Virus record (IMG/VR): IMGVR_UViG_3300044712_001255
Coordinates: 62,001 to 126,000 of that record
Reading direction: 5' to 3' (one strand)
Length of the DNA stretch: 64,000 bases
Source of the DNA: a virus
A program made the position numbers and the translations under genes. Below, piece by piece: positions 45,201-53,174 of this stretch. The notes under the pieces were generated by a model. That model was not told the DNA's origin. It searched no databases and saw nothing but the letters and a program-made list of their open reading frames with translations. Position 1 is the first letter of the stretch. Each line of letters opens with the position of its first letter.

Positions 45201-46441
45201 ATACGACTACCGCTCCAGTAGGCAGCATGTCAACGCAGCTTGCGTCAACGTCAGGTATTGAAAATGTGCCAGGACTAAAGTCGAAGCGTCGTAGGAAGAT
45301 TAATCCAAGCGATCCAGATGCACGCGTTGATTACACAGATGCATTGGGCGATAAGTGGCAATGGTACGATGTGCATCACAGAGGCCTACAACAGTGGATT
45401 GATGCAACTGGTGAGACAGACATCACAAAGTCTCCGTATTGGGGAACTACGATCAATGATGTTGATTGGGTGTCTGGCGTAAAGCTTCAGGCAGCTGCAC
45501 AGAAGTGGGTGTGCCACTCAATCTCTCGAACAGCGAATTTGCCCAAGGACGCTACTCATGAGCTCGTATCGCAGGTGTACTTAGAAGCCTGGCGCCACGG
45601 CTGCAAGGGCTTCACGGTGTATCGAGATGGCTCACGAGCAAATGTTCTGCTTGTTGGTGAAGAAGCCAAGGTATGGTTTGAAGGAATTCCTGACGATGAA
45701 CTGGTCGTCATGTTGAAGATCGCAGATCGATTCAAGCAACACATGCCTGACAAGTACCTGCAGACCGTTGAAGAGGCGAAGGTCGAGTTGCAAAGGCGTC
45801 AGCATGTTTCTGAAAGCCTACATGCTAACATGATTGATGACATCATCCCAACGTGGGTTCAGGCGTCATCTCAGGGACAGTTGAGCGCACCACGACGCCC
45901 CAAGCGTTTGCCTTGTCACATTCATCGTGTGAAGGTGATGGTGAACGGAGAAAGCGAAACGTATCTTGCGTTGGTAGGTCTCATGGAAGACAAACCATAC
46001 GAAATTTTCTGTGGGTTGTCAAAGCACGTTGATTTACCACGAAAGTTTGATAAGGGAACGTTGGTGAAGAATGGACGTAAAAAGCCAGGCAACATCGCAA
46101 CGTATAACCTCATCATTCCAACTGACGATGGTGAAGAGATTGTTTTCAAGGATGTAGTTGAACTGTTCGACAATCCAAATTACGGCTCTTTCTCTCGGGT
46201 GTTGTCGCTCGTATTGCGTCATCAAATTCCATTGCACTTCCTCGTTGAGCAGCTGCAGAAGGACAAGTACAGCGATATCTCTTCATGGGCTCGAGCAATT
46301 GCAAGAGTTTTGAAGCAGTACATTCCTGATGGCACGAAGGCTTCACTTGATAAGGTGTGCCCACAGTGCAATTCGGATTCGCTCATTTACCAAAGTGGAT
46401 GCCCGTCTTGCTCGAGTTGTGGGTGGACGAAGTGTGCGTAA
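42251..46441 (+). CDS. nrdJ: Class II (B12-dependent) ribonucleotide reductase interrupted by an intein
   Basis: 1,396 residues; about 913 after removal of the intein. RNR parts: SLSNCFVIDPP (first redox Cys), KRRGGVGMDLSTIRPRG, GRRGALMLTISINHPEI, the active-site region STNP^CGEIVLSAYDSCRL split by the intein, APVGSMSTQLASTSGIEN, and GCKGFTVYRDGSR near the end, typical of class II. A C-terminal zinc ribbon (CPQCNSDS, CPSCSSCGW) follows. It reduces ribonucleotides to deoxyribonucleotides using adenosylcobalamin. No nrdB-like partner is present, consistent with class II. Confidence 0.9.
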   Translation: MQRTYSRDEVRKASLAFFSGDELATDVYVNKYALKDHEGNYYELSPAYSGMRLAKEFAKAELKYANPMSVEEIYRLLMNVDTQEPLEGLALVEAASGFGPIVPQGSPQSAMGNFLQIQSLSNCFVIDPPHDSYGGILHADQEQAQIMKRRGGVGMDLSTIRPRGLPTSNAAMTTDGIGVFMQRFSNTCREVAQGGRRGALMLTISINHPEIETFINIKRDKTAVTGANISIRYTDEFMRAVESDSEYTLRWPCDVDPENAKIVRVVRARDIWDQVIDAAWFSAEPGVLFWDAAQKYTPSERYASKGFAAKSTNPCLTYDTKLAVADGRGYVEIGELAKTGFDVPVYAVDECGKIVVKMMRHPRLTGEKMPVFKVTIEGGHSFKATGNHKMIMRDGTRIEVKDLKTGDQLWSGFRASGKFHEAIKGLRATQSQDYYWINDCENASKHWKSEHRLIWEYHNQRSLEQHEVIHHIDFNAQNNHIDNLRCMLKEDHDALHTERMCGNNNPIFKIKANPVRFAEYSKTLSDAVSGLNNPMAYAVSSTDVYAAILSLTKRLNRRPSLIEWQNEAKQLGMPINLTKFRCNELGGSFAELCRRAATEVGVSNPDVDPRMQRTLCEAEAMGYIADVIDNDVYVERTCEWCKQEFLSRFSRREIAFCSHSCSNLHANRIAGKNTKRTATLQKIHAKKSEETRKKILDKYTSLRFELGRMPNQPELVQACRSSNIPFRYGLKNGFKDWQDVTQTAQLHNHRIVSVEPCGFEDVYNGTVDDEHTLCIAVGDEKIERFAKNVMILLGCTQCGEIVLSAYDSCRLQVVDLRWFVKNKWMPDAKFDFAYFDKTVQIAQRLMDDLVDLEIEAVERIIAKINADPEPEYIKAQELSLWSKIKNAAAQGRRTGLGITALGDTLAMLGLKYGSPESIAMTDAIYRALALASYRSSVKMAQDRGAFPAYDYELEKDDEFINRIMNLDDDLRADWKKFGRRNIANTTTAPVGSMSTQLASTSGIENVPGLKSKRRRKINPSDPDARVDYTDALGDKWQWYDVHHRGLQQWIDATGETDITKSPYWGTTINDVDWVSGVKLQAAAQKWVCHSISRTANLPKDATHELVSQVYLEAWRHGCKGFTVYRDGSRANVLLVGEEAKVWFEGIPDDELVVMLKIADRFKQHMPDKYLQTVEEAKVELQRRQHVSESLHANMIDDIIPTWVQASSQGQLSAPRRPKRLPCHIHRVKVMVNGESETYLALVGLMEDKPYEIFCGLSKHVDLPRKFDKGTLVKNGRKKPGNIATYNLIIPTDDGEEIVFKDVVELFDNPNYGSFSRVLSLVLRHQIPLHFLVEQLQKDKYSDISSWARAIARVLKQYIPDGTKASLDKVCPQCNSDSLIYQSGCPSCSSCGWTKCA
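43193..44641 (+). mobile_element. Intein with HNH homing endonuclease in the RNR active site
   Basis: About 483 residues (315-797 of the precursor). Block A: CLTYDTKLAVADGRGYVEIG; block B: SFKATGNHKMIMRDG; block F: VYNGTVDDEHTLCIAV. The nuclease is HNH type (EVIHHIDFNAQNNHIDNLRC), not the common LAGLIDADG, with a Cys4-like finger (CEWC, CSHSC) near residue 640. The right edge is uncertain: ending after ...LLGCTQ restores NPCGEI, the class II consensus, but gives a C-terminal Gln in place of Asn and no penultimate His; ending after ...ILLG leaves extra residues TQC. The insertion point is at the catalytic Cys. Confidence 0.85.
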
Positions 46442-46453
46442 TATTTACAAGCC

Positions 46454-46744
46454 ATGAAGCACAAACAAAAGATGATTCGCGTCACAGCGAAACAACTGCG
46501 TGAGATGATCTTACGCGAAGAGGTGCTTCGTGGCATCCCTGATTTTGTTCTTGTTGACGAAATCTCAAAAATGGTAGAAGCAATGCGAAATGCATTGTTG
46601 AAGTACGCAGAGGAAGAGAAAGCTGGCGACGAGAAGACTATCAATGACACAATAGCGCACATCGATGAATTTGTTCAAGAAGTGTCTGTTGGTTGTAAGG
46701 CAGTGCTTGAAGAGAAGCTCTCTGATTTGATACAGAAATTGTAA
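46454..46744 (+). CDS. Small helical protein with capsid-targeting-like N-terminus
   Basis: 96 residues, almost entirely helical. The N-terminus RVTAKQLREMILREEV matches the shared LRxxIxxE element also seen at 11459 and 57521. The remainder is a long charged helix pair. TAATAT at 46439-46444 lies 9 nt before the ATG and there is no ribosome site, so it may also be leaderless. A packaged internal protein is a possibility. Confidence 0.55.
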   Translation: MKHKQKMIRVTAKQLREMILREEVLRGIPDFVLVDEISKMVEAMRNALLKYAEEEKAGDEKTINDTIAHIDEFVQEVSVGCKAVLEEKLSDLIQKL

Positions 46745-46769
46745 CACTGAACATTACCATCTTGTGTGT

Positions 46770-46781
46770 TACAGTTGAGAC
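46770..46781 (+). promoter_or_regulatory. Leaderless-type promoter of thyX
   Basis: Extended -10 TGT-TACAGT (hexamer 46770-46775), 6 nt (TGAGAC), ATG 46782. Confidence 0.55.
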
Positions 46782-47456
46782 ATGCAAGATGGTTTGCCAA
46801 TTGGGTGTGACAATACTGTAGAACTTTTAGGCGTGTACGGCGGAGATGATTCTCATGCCTTGAGCGCGTGGACATCGACGTCTCGAGAGCTTAGCGACAC
46901 AAAGCGTCAACGCATTCCTGCGTTGTTGAAGATGCTGGCTGATAATGGCCATCACACGCCTTTCGAGAAGAGCTCAATTCATTTTCTGGTATCCACTGAG
47001 ATTGCTTCTCATGTGCATTTAATTAAACACCGCATCGGTGTTTCAGTCAATGCGGAATCTGCGCGCTACAAAGAATTGCTGGATGACAAGTACTACATCC
47101 CCAACGATTGGCATGCAAAAGAAGTTGAGGAGTACGTTGCGTTTATGCATATTGCATTTGCAAAGTATCACGAAGTCCTTGAACGTTTGGTTGCTCGTGG
47201 AGTGCCTCGTGGTCGAGCAAAGGAATCTGCAAGGTTTTATTTGCCTTACGGCAATCAAATCAAAAGTGATGTGATGTTCAATTTTAGAAGCTTCATGCAC
47301 TTTTGTGGATTACGATACTCGCTCCATGCGCAAAAAGAGATTCGAGACATTGCACGCAAGATGTTGCAATTTGTGCTTGACACAGGACAATTTAATCAAT
47401 CATTGCAAGCATTTGGGTATTTGAATGAAAATGGATCTCTACGAGATCCCACGTGA
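46782..47456 (+). CDS. thyX: FAD-dependent thymidylate synthase
   Basis: 224 residues. The ThyX motif RHRxxSxNxxSxRY appears as KHRIGVSVNAESARY (residues 82-96), with Lys for the first Arg. Other family features: NGHHTPFEKSSIHFLV (His-rich substrate region) and ARFYLPYGNQIKSDVMFNFR near residue 150. It methylates dUMP to dTMP using FADH2 and methylenetetrahydrofolate, downstream of dUTPase. It forms a cluster with tmk. Confidence 0.93.
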   Translation: MQDGLPIGCDNTVELLGVYGGDDSHALSAWTSTSRELSDTKRQRIPALLKMLADNGHHTPFEKSSIHFLVSTEIASHVHLIKHRIGVSVNAESARYKELLDDKYYIPNDWHAKEVEEYVAFMHIAFAKYHEVLERLVARGVPRGRAKESARFYLPYGNQIKSDVMFNFRSFMHFCGLRYSLHAQKEIRDIARKMLQFVLDTGQFNQSLQAFGYLNENGSLRDPT

Positions 47457-47462
47457 GGACAA

Positions 47463-48074
47463 ATGAACGCAAAAACTCCGCACCAAAGAACTCAGCTAAT
47501 TGTCATTGATGGTCCTGACCGCGTAGGAAAAGAAACGCAGTCAAAAATGCTCACAGAACACTTACGAGCTCGTGGGTATAAGGTTGCGTTGATTGAGGTT
47601 CCATACCACGACGGTCTTACATATAATGTCATTTACTGGATGCTAAGAAATGGTTTGGCAAAGCAGTGGAAGAACACTTTTCAGGCAGTACACTTTTTGA
47701 ACAAGTGGGTTTTTCAGACATTTGCGCTCAAGCGACTTGAGTGGGACTATGATTTTGTGATCATGGACCGCTGGCAGCTATCTTCAGAGGTTTATGGAGA
47801 AGCAACCGGCATAGATCAACATGCCAATGATTTTCTTGGACAGTTTTTGACTCGAGTTGATGTAACGTTTGTCTTGCTGGGACCTGCGTGGGCAAAAGAA
47901 GGACGTGACGTCTACGAAAAGGACAAAAAGCTGCAGGATGAAGTTCGACGTCTCTACAAAGAAAAAGCATCACAGGACGCAAGCCTCGTTGAGATCGCGG
48001 CAAATCAGTCAGCACAAGATGTGCATGACATCATCACCGGGTATCTTTTGCTCACAAAAAGAATAACTGAGTGA
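47463..48074 (+). CDS. tmk: Thymidylate kinase
   Basis: 203 residues. P-loop IVIDGPDRVGKETQSK near residue 14, the DRW motif (VIMDRWQLSSEVYGEA, near residue 100) in place of DRY, and a LID-like region with KDKKLQDEVRRLY. It phosphorylates dTMP to dTDP, completing the ThyX route. GTGAGGACAA precedes the ATG, 6 bp after thyX, so the two are one operon. Confidence 0.88.
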   Translation: MNAKTPHQRTQLIVIDGPDRVGKETQSKMLTEHLRARGYKVALIEVPYHDGLTYNVIYWMLRNGLAKQWKNTFQAVHFLNKWVFQTFALKRLEWDYDFVIMDRWQLSSEVYGEATGIDQHANDFLGQFLTRVDVTFVLLGPAWAKEGRDVYEKDKKLQDEVRRLYKEKASQDASLVEIAANQSAQDVHDIITGYLLLTKRITE

Positions 48075-48105
48075 TGTAATCCGAAACGTATTTCAATAAG
48101 CGATG

Positions 48106-48116
48106 TAGAATGCTGA
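48106..48116 (+). promoter_or_regulatory. Possible leaderless-type promoter
   Basis: TAGAAT (48106-48111) lies 5 nt before ATG 48117. The spacing is one nt shorter than in the main set, so it is less certain. Confidence 0.35.
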
Positions 48117-48425
48117 ATGGAGGCTATCCGAAAGATGTCAACGAATAAGAAGTTTAAGATTGGTGATGGAGTTTGGCACCGCGTTGTGCAGATCGTGCAA
48201 GAGGCAATGCTGATGGGCGTAGATTGTGTAGATCTTATGCGTCAGGTTGAGGTGTGTGAAGATCCTGAGAACGCTGGCGAGCTTGCTCTTACGCCAGAGT
48301 ATGCAAATCAAGTTGAAAAGATGCACGCAGCATGGTTGGTAAAGGCTGAGCAGTTGCAGAAGGAACTTGAAGTTGCTGGTGATGTTTCTACAGCAAAGAT
48401 CAATTTTGATTCTGGCGTTAATTGA
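48117..48425 (+). CDS. Small helical hypothetical protein
   Basis: 102 residues (ATG 48135 is a possible shorter start). Helical and acidic (GVWHRVVQIVQEAMLMGVDC, MHAAWLVKAEQLQKELEV). No family recognised. It lies between tmk and a MazG-like gene. Confidence 0.55.
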   Translation: MEAIRKMSTNKKFKIGDGVWHRVVQIVQEAMLMGVDCVDLMRQVEVCEDPENAGELALTPEYANQVEKMHAAWLVKAEQLQKELEVAGDVSTAKINFDSGVN

Positions 48426-48437
48426 GAGATCTTCAAT

Positions 48438-48812
48438 ATGTCGCAGCAAGACAATTGGCACACCATGTGGGAACAGCAAGAGCGTTTTATGCGCCTCTTG
48501 CAAAATGAACGTGGGTTTCCGTCATTCCCAGTTGACATAGAGGCAAAAGCTGGTCAACGAATCATCAAAGAAATGGCGTATGAATGCGTTCAAGAGTTGA
48601 TAGAAGCAATTCAGCTTTTGAAAAATTCAAAATCGCACAGGATTACTGATGTACCTGAGATCAATCGTGCCCATTATCTTGAAGAGATCGCAGACGTTTT
48701 TCATTATCTCATAGAGGTTGCAATACTTTCTGGATTGTCTCGTGAAGAGGTATTGGAAGCATACCTTGCAAAGGGCGAGAAAAACGCCAAGCGCATCAAT
48801 GAAGGGTATTAA
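48438..48812 (+). CDS. All-alpha NTP pyrophosphohydrolase (MazG / dimeric dUTPase type)
   Basis: 124 residues. The metal site pattern ExxxE (E49, E53 in YECVQELIEA) and ExxD (E83, D86 in YLEEIADVFHYLIEVAI), followed by AYLAKGEKNAKRINEGY, is that of the all-alpha NTPase superfamily; the last part is most like dimeric dUTPases. It would hydrolyse dUTP or other non-canonical dNTPs to monophosphates. It joins Dut, ThyX and Tmk in thymidine nucleotide supply. Confidence 0.8.
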   Translation: MSQQDNWHTMWEQQERFMRLLQNERGFPSFPVDIEAKAGQRIIKEMAYECVQELIEAIQLLKNSKSHRITDVPEINRAHYLEEIADVFHYLIEVAILSGLSREEVLEAYLAKGEKNAKRINEGY

Positions 48813-48887
48813 AAAGCGTTGAAGGGGGTGTACTTCTAACGAGCTGACATTATCATCTTTCTACCCTCACAAGGAAAGGAGAAACAG

Positions 48888-49199
48888 ATGATGTGGTACT
48901 TTGAAGAATACGCCCCAACAACACAATTGCCTTCTTACGTAAAGGACGATACGCTTTTTATTGACGTTGAAATTCCTGGCATTAAACGTGAAAATCTCAC
49001 TGTTTCAACTGAGAAAAGAAAAGTTGAACTGTCATGGAAACAAACGTCAAAGTCGGGAGCTGACGTTTCAGGTCGCAAGACGATTTTAGTGGGCAAGGAA
49101 TGGGACACTGATAAATTGACTGCACACCTTGAAGACGGCGTGCTCACCCTGTCAGCCCCTAGGGGCGCATCAACTCGTCGATCTGTGGCAGTTACTTAG
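48888..49199 (+). CDS. Small heat shock protein (Hsp20)
   Basis: 103 residues. An alpha-crystallin domain fills most of the protein: PSYVKDDTLFIDVEIPGIKR, ENLTVSTEKRKVELSW and the closing AHLEDGVLTLSAP. It lacks the C-terminal IxI anchor of large Hsp20 oligomers. Small Hsp20 proteins are common in T4-like phages and likely hold unfolded proteins during assembly. The start has AAGGAAAGGAGAAACAG. A strong terminator follows. Confidence 0.9.
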   Translation: MMWYFEEYAPTTQLPSYVKDDTLFIDVEIPGIKRENLTVSTEKRKVELSWKQTSKSGADVSGRKTILVGKEWDTDKLTAHLEDGVLTLSAPRGASTRRSVAVT

Positions 49200-49227
49200 A
49201 GTCATTCATTGTTGGAAATGAGTAGAT

Positions 49228-49254
49228 CGAAGAGGGACACAATGTCCCTCTTCG
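49228..49254 (+). terminator. Strong terminator after hsp20
   Basis: 12-bp perfect stem (49228-49239 with 49243-49254), 3-nt loop, followed by TGTTTATA. It also sits just before the next promoter. Confidence 0.7.
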
Positions 49255-49258
49255 TGTT

Positions 49259-49271
49259 TATACTTACTTGC
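49259..49271 (+). promoter_or_regulatory. Leaderless-type promoter of the C39-like peptidase gene
   Basis: TATACT (49259-49264), 7 nt (TACTTGC), ATG 49272, directly behind the terminator stem. Confidence 0.55.
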
Positions 49272-50462
49272 ATGGTCAGGCGTCATCTTGTGTTAGAGGG
49301 CAATGTCGTTGATTTTGCTGCAAAGAAGGCCGCGAGTATTTTGCAAGCATATGCAGAAACTGGCGAGATGCCTTCGTTCGCAAACGCAAAGGAAGTAACA
49401 AACGTTGCCATTGCTCTACAACGAACGCCAGCGTGGGAGTCGCTAAAGCCCATATATTCTCGTATGCATACTGAATGGTTGAAGAACGCTGTTGATAGTG
49501 GGCTGCAATCTATGAAAGATGCTGACAAGAACATCACAAGTGCAGTTCAGCAATTACAACAGCAACACATGGACGCGTCTCGTAAGTTTACGAACATGCC
49601 GCTGCTCCGAGCTTACAACCTTGACTACAAACAAGTCACAGGTATTGAAGTGGCAGCGTACGCAGCACAGGACAACTTGTTTGGGTATTCTGAAACGCCT
49701 ATTGCAACACAAGAGTTTACTCGTAAGTGGTTGATTGACAACATTGATGAGATGCTACAACTAGCAGATCAGTTTGTTGATGACTGGCGTGGAATTATCA
49801 AAATGTATTGGGATAATCCATCAAGAAATGCGTTGAGTGGTCTTAAGGCTGCTGAACGTCTTGCATTTGAAGTAGAACGGCAACGTGACTCGCTCAGAGA
49901 TTTTAAGCGTAAGTTTGCGCAGGTAAGGGAATCACGACGAGCAGACACAAAGTTCGTAAATACTGTTGATCCCGGTGGCGTTGATCAAACGCCCGGCATG
50001 TGTGGTCCCGCTAGCCTAAAGTCAGTGTTTGATCGTTACGGCGTAGAAGTTGAACTTAAAAAGATTGCAAAAGCAGCAAAATCTACGGCAGAACGTGGTA
50101 CGTCACCTGAAAATATGGTCGCCGCAGCACGAAAATTTGGATTTGATGCTTCTGTTGAAGAAGATTCTGATGTAGGTCGTCTTAGAGAATTGCTTGATGA
50201 CGGCGTAACGCCAATCGTTGATTGGTGGAAGGATGACGACGGTCACTACAGTGTGGTCTCAGATATCAATGACTCAGAGATTGAGATTATGGATCCTGAG
50301 ACGGGTGATAAAAAGTGGACCACCCTCGAAGAATTTGAGCCGCTATGGTTTGACTTTGAGGCTGGAGACGCAGACCACAAGAAACCAAAGAATAAGGTGA
50401 TCATCATCGTAAGAGACGGTGGAGACACGCAAGAATTCAAGGCTAACGTTACGTTCGTCTAG
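49272..50462 (+). CDS. C39-like cysteine peptidase with long helical N-terminal region
   Basis: 396 residues from ATG 49272; earlier in-frame starts (from 49209) would lie in the terminator. Residues 1-~225 are helical and Gln/Ala/Lys-rich. Residues ~240-395 form a papain-like C39 fold: DQTPGMCGPASLKSVFDRYG with the catalytic Cys, a middle GTSPENMVAAARKFGFDA, and the His/Asp pair in DDGHYSVVSDINDSEIEIMD. Bacterial homologues cut double-glycine leader peptides; the phage role could be virion maturation or attack on a host target. No transporter domain is present. Confidence 0.75.
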   Translation: MVRRHLVLEGNVVDFAAKKAASILQAYAETGEMPSFANAKEVTNVAIALQRTPAWESLKPIYSRMHTEWLKNAVDSGLQSMKDADKNITSAVQQLQQQHMDASRKFTNMPLLRAYNLDYKQVTGIEVAAYAAQDNLFGYSETPIATQEFTRKWLIDNIDEMLQLADQFVDDWRGIIKMYWDNPSRNALSGLKAAERLAFEVERQRDSLRDFKRKFAQVRESRRADTKFVNTVDPGGVDQTPGMCGPASLKSVFDRYGVEVELKKIAKAAKSTAERGTSPENMVAAARKFGFDASVEEDSDVGRLRELLDDGVTPIVDWWKDDDGHYSVVSDINDSEIEIMDPETGDKKWTTLEEFEPLWFDFEAGDADHKKPKNKVIIIVRDGGDTQEFKANVTFV

Positions 50463-50486
50463 TGTGTAGATCACGTTCGTGTAGGG

Positions 50487-50498
50487 TACATTGTACCC
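50487..50498 (+). promoter_or_regulatory. Leaderless-type promoter of the pnkp gene
   Basis: TACATT (50487-50492), 6 nt (GTACCC), ATG 50499. The short palindrome GGGTACATTGTACCC spans it and may be an operator. Confidence 0.5.
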
Positions 50499-51455
50499 AT
50501 GAGAACTGTATTAATGTTGATGGGTCTTCCGGCCGCGGGTAAGTCAACCTTTGCTAAGGAGCTCCTGCGTAAGGAGCCGAAGCGTTGGAAGCGAGTCAAT
50601 CGAGATGACTTGCGTATTTTGCTTGATGGCGATAACTTCATCAAGGAAAATGAGGAGTTTGTGCGCAATGCACAGGAAGTCCTTATCAAGGAGGCCTTGC
50701 GTCAGGGGTTCGACGTTGTCGTTGACAACACTCATCTCATCTCATCCACCGTGAACAAGCTTCACAAGCTGCTTGAGTCTATTGGAGACGTGAAGGTCAT
50801 TCACAAGGCATTCAATGTATCGGTTGATGAGTGTATCGCTCGCAATGCAAAGCGAGAGGGACGTGCGAAGGTACCCGATAGCGTAATCTTGGGTATGGCA
50901 AAGGGAGCAGGCCTCAATAAGGGACGCAAGCTTCAGGACAAGGAGTTCTATTACCCGCCGCGCGGTTCCGAAGTCTCAGTTGTCACAAATGATCCAGCGC
51001 TGCCCAAGGCGATCATTTGTGACCTTGACGGAACTCTTGCGATCATGGGAGATCGTTCGCCATACGATGCATCTCAGTGTGATGTCAAGGACCATCCAAA
51101 TTGGCCCGTGATTGAGTGCGTCAAGGCAATGTATCGCAGGGGCGTGCATATCATCTTCATGTCTGGACGTGAAGTAAAGGATCGTGCGCCAACAATGCGA
51201 TTCATTGATCAGTGGGTTCAATGTGAACTGTCAAATCCTGATGGCGCTTCTGACTTGTTTCCAATTTCGTATGAGCTTCACATGCGCCAGACTGGTGATC
51301 AGCGAAAGGACGCAATCATCAAGCGCGAGCTATTCCAGGCTAACGTTGAAGGAAAGTATCATGTGATGTTCATTCTTGATGATCGCAATCAGGTCGTGGA
51401 GAATTGGCGTGCCATGGGACTGACAACTTTTCAGGTCGCAGAGGGAAATTTTTGA
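50499..51455 (+). CDS. Polynucleotide kinase / 3'-phosphatase (T4 PseT type)
   Basis: 318 residues. N-terminal kinase with P-loop GLPAAGKST (residues 9-17) and RVNRDDLRILLDG; C-terminal HAD phosphatase with IICDLDGTLA (near residue 175, DxDGT nucleophile) and a lid (ILDDRNQVVENWRAMG). It prepares cut RNA ends (5' phosphate on, 3' phosphate off) for ligation; T4 uses it to heal tRNAs cleaved by host anticodon nucleases. Its partner ligase is at 53257. Confidence 0.92.
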   Translation: MRTVLMLMGLPAAGKSTFAKELLRKEPKRWKRVNRDDLRILLDGDNFIKENEEFVRNAQEVLIKEALRQGFDVVVDNTHLISSTVNKLHKLLESIGDVKVIHKAFNVSVDECIARNAKREGRAKVPDSVILGMAKGAGLNKGRKLQDKEFYYPPRGSEVSVVTNDPALPKAIICDLDGTLAIMGDRSPYDASQCDVKDHPNWPVIECVKAMYRRGVHIIFMSGREVKDRAPTMRFIDQWVQCELSNPDGASDLFPISYELHMRQTGDQRKDAIIKRELFQANVEGKYHVMFILDDRNQVVENWRAMGLTTFQVAEGNF

Positions 51456-51748
51456 TGGAAACGCTAGATGCTGAATATCTCAAGACACTTCATACTCGAG
51501 TACTCCTACCCATCTATCAGAGGGCCCGTGGATACTTGTGGACTCGATGGCACGAAGGTGAGCCATACGATCCCGAAAAGCCCACGTACGTAAACGCACA
51601 GTTCTTTGGGTATGAACCATATGGCGTCATTTCCAATATCACGTTGGAACAGATGCGAGCTGAACTTGCCACTCGAGAACATGTGCCCAACAAGGTAGAG
51701 GCAAAGAAGATCAGGCAAGAAAAGGCAAAGGCAAAAAGGAATCGGTGA
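51455..51748 (+). CDS. Small hypothetical protein, basic C-terminus
   Basis: 97 residues from ATG 51455 (TGATG overlap with pnkp). It has an aromatic middle (GYLWTRWHEGEPYDPEKPTY) and a Lys/Arg-rich helix at the end (KKIRQEKAKAKRNR). No family recognised. Part of a chain of overlapping small genes. Confidence 0.6.
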   Translation: METLDAEYLKTLHTRVLLPIYQRARGYLWTRWHEGEPYDPEKPTYVNAQFFGYEPYGVISNITLEQMRAELATREHVPNKVEAKKIRQEKAKAKRNR

Positions 51749-52053
51749 TGTCAGACATTCGTACTTACAATTATCACAATTGGTCACAGTACATTGTGCT
51801 CAAGCAAGAGCAGGTGCCAAAGTCTAGACATTTTGCCGCTATTTTGTTTGATAAATACACGCCGTGTTCAGGCTATGAAAATGAAGGTTACCAAGCAGAC
51901 CCACGCCCTATGACCGTGTATTTTGCCTTCCCAACGAAGGAGCTATTGTCACAATGGGTCCTAGAGGCTACGCAAGACAAAAAGCAGTTCTTCTTCTTTG
52001 AAGTCCCGAAGATGGGCGAGGTAAAGATCAGCGTCAACCTGGAGATAACGTGA
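51748..52053 (+). CDS. Small hypothetical protein
   Basis: 101 residues from ATG 51748 (TGATG overlap; AAAGGAAT upstream). It reads as a compact alpha/beta protein (TVYFAFPTKELLSQWVLEA, FFFFEVPKMGEVKISVNLE). No family recognised. Confidence 0.6.
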   Translation: MSDIRTYNYHNWSQYIVLKQEQVPKSRHFAAILFDKYTPCSGYENEGYQADPRPMTVYFAFPTKELLSQWVLEATQDKKQFFFFEVPKMGEVKISVNLEIT

Positions 52054-52316
52054 TGAGTGAAAGTAAGAATCGTATCACGATTGAGCGCTACAACCAAGTC
52101 CTGTGGTCTCGGGTGTGCCCAGGATGTGGCGAATATACAGTGATTGATGTCATACGACGTAGTAAATCTGACGCTATGTCGAGAGACTCCAAGTTCTTAG
52201 GTAAGTTCCATTGCTGCGGTGGGCCGAATGGACATAAGTGCTGGCACATGAGTTGTCAGTCAGGTGATAAGCCATTGTATGAAATGTTCGGATCAGAATC
52301 ATTGATCAAGACGTGA
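52053..52316 (+). CDS. Small zinc-ribbon-like protein
   Basis: 87 residues from ATG 52053 (TGATG overlap). Cysteines CPGC and CC followed by CWHMSC suggest a zinc-binding site. It is aromatic-poor and charged. A regulatory or nucleic-acid-binding role is possible but not shown. Confidence 0.6.
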   Translation: MSESKNRITIERYNQVLWSRVCPGCGEYTVIDVIRRSKSDAMSRDSKFLGKFHCCGGPNGHKCWHMSCQSGDKPLYEMFGSESLIKT

Positions 52317-52338
52317 TGATTGTGTATAAATCATAATC

Positions 52339-52524
52339 ATGACAAAACACACGTGGAGCGCCGAAGAGATCATTGGTTACACGCCGCCAGTACCGCGTCC
52401 GATTGGCACTGGATTCAAGACACCGATAATCAAAGTTGAGTGTCTTGAGTGTGGTAAAGTGGTGGCAGGTGATAAGGGATCTGCTAAGCTTGAAAGCGAC
52501 TTGCTCGAAGAAACATGTGTTTGA
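52339..52524 (+). CDS. Very small Cys-pair protein
   Basis: 61 residues: Pro-rich N-terminal half (IIGYTPPVPRPIGTGFKTP), a CLEC pair, and a final Cys. TATAAA at 52325-52330 lies 8 nt before the ATG, so this may also be leaderless. Function unknown. Confidence 0.5.
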   Translation: MTKHTWSAEEIIGYTPPVPRPIGTGFKTPIIKVECLECGKVVAGDKGSAKLESDLLEETCV

Positions 52525-52539
52525 CTGGAATGATGCGCA

Positions 52540-53166
52540 ATGACTAAACGCGATCTGTTGTGTATGCGATGGGAAAAGACGCTCTCTTTGTTCCCGAAAT
52601 ATCCAACAAAATCGTACAAGTTGTTTGATGAAATTGTTGTTGCGTATGAAGACAAGCATCGAGTGTACCATTCGACAGATCACCTGTTGCATGTGTTCGC
52701 AACGCTTGATATGTTCTTTCACGATGAGGAATTCCAACTAGAAATTGAACTTGCGTTGTGGTACCATGATTTTGTGTACGTTATCGGGTCCCAACATAAC
52801 GAAAAGAAATCAGCCAACATTGCTGGTGATAGGTTGTGTGGGTTGCTACCGCATACGTTGCATGTAGAACAGTTCATACTAAAAACGCAGCACGCTTACG
52901 AACCCACGGATAGACCTTCTAAGATTGTAGCTGACGTTGATCTTGCAATTTTGGGTGAATCACCAGAAATTTACGAGCACTACGAGCAGGCAGTTCGCAA
53001 GGAATACGCAATGTTTCACGATTATGCGTACAATCGTGGTCGTCGACAAGTTTTGCTTGACTTCTACAATCGTCCAAAAATCTTTCACACCCAAGAGATG
53101 ATCAATTTTGGGTATGAAGATCGTGCACGCATAAACCTTGCAAGAGTTCTCGGTAAGGCGGCGTAA
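52540..53166 (+). CDS. HD-superfamily metal-dependent phosphohydrolase
   Basis: 208 residues, full length for the predicted HD hydrolase family of COG4339 type: RVYHSTDHLLHV, ALWYHDFVYVIGSQHNEKKS, VADVDLAILGESPEIYEHYE and RKEYAMFHDYAYNRGRRQVL. The metal ligands H..HD..D are visible. Substrates for this family are not established. It lies directly upstream of the tRNA-like element and RNA ligase. Confidence 0.85.
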   Translation: MTKRDLLCMRWEKTLSLFPKYPTKSYKLFDEIVVAYEDKHRVYHSTDHLLHVFATLDMFFHDEEFQLEIELALWYHDFVYVIGSQHNEKKSANIAGDRLCGLLPHTLHVEQFILKTQHAYEPTDRPSKIVADVDLAILGESPEIYEHYEQAVRKEYAMFHDYAYNRGRRQVLLDFYNRPKIFHTQEMINFGYEDRARINLARVLGKAA

Positions 53167-53174
53167 GCCACAAA

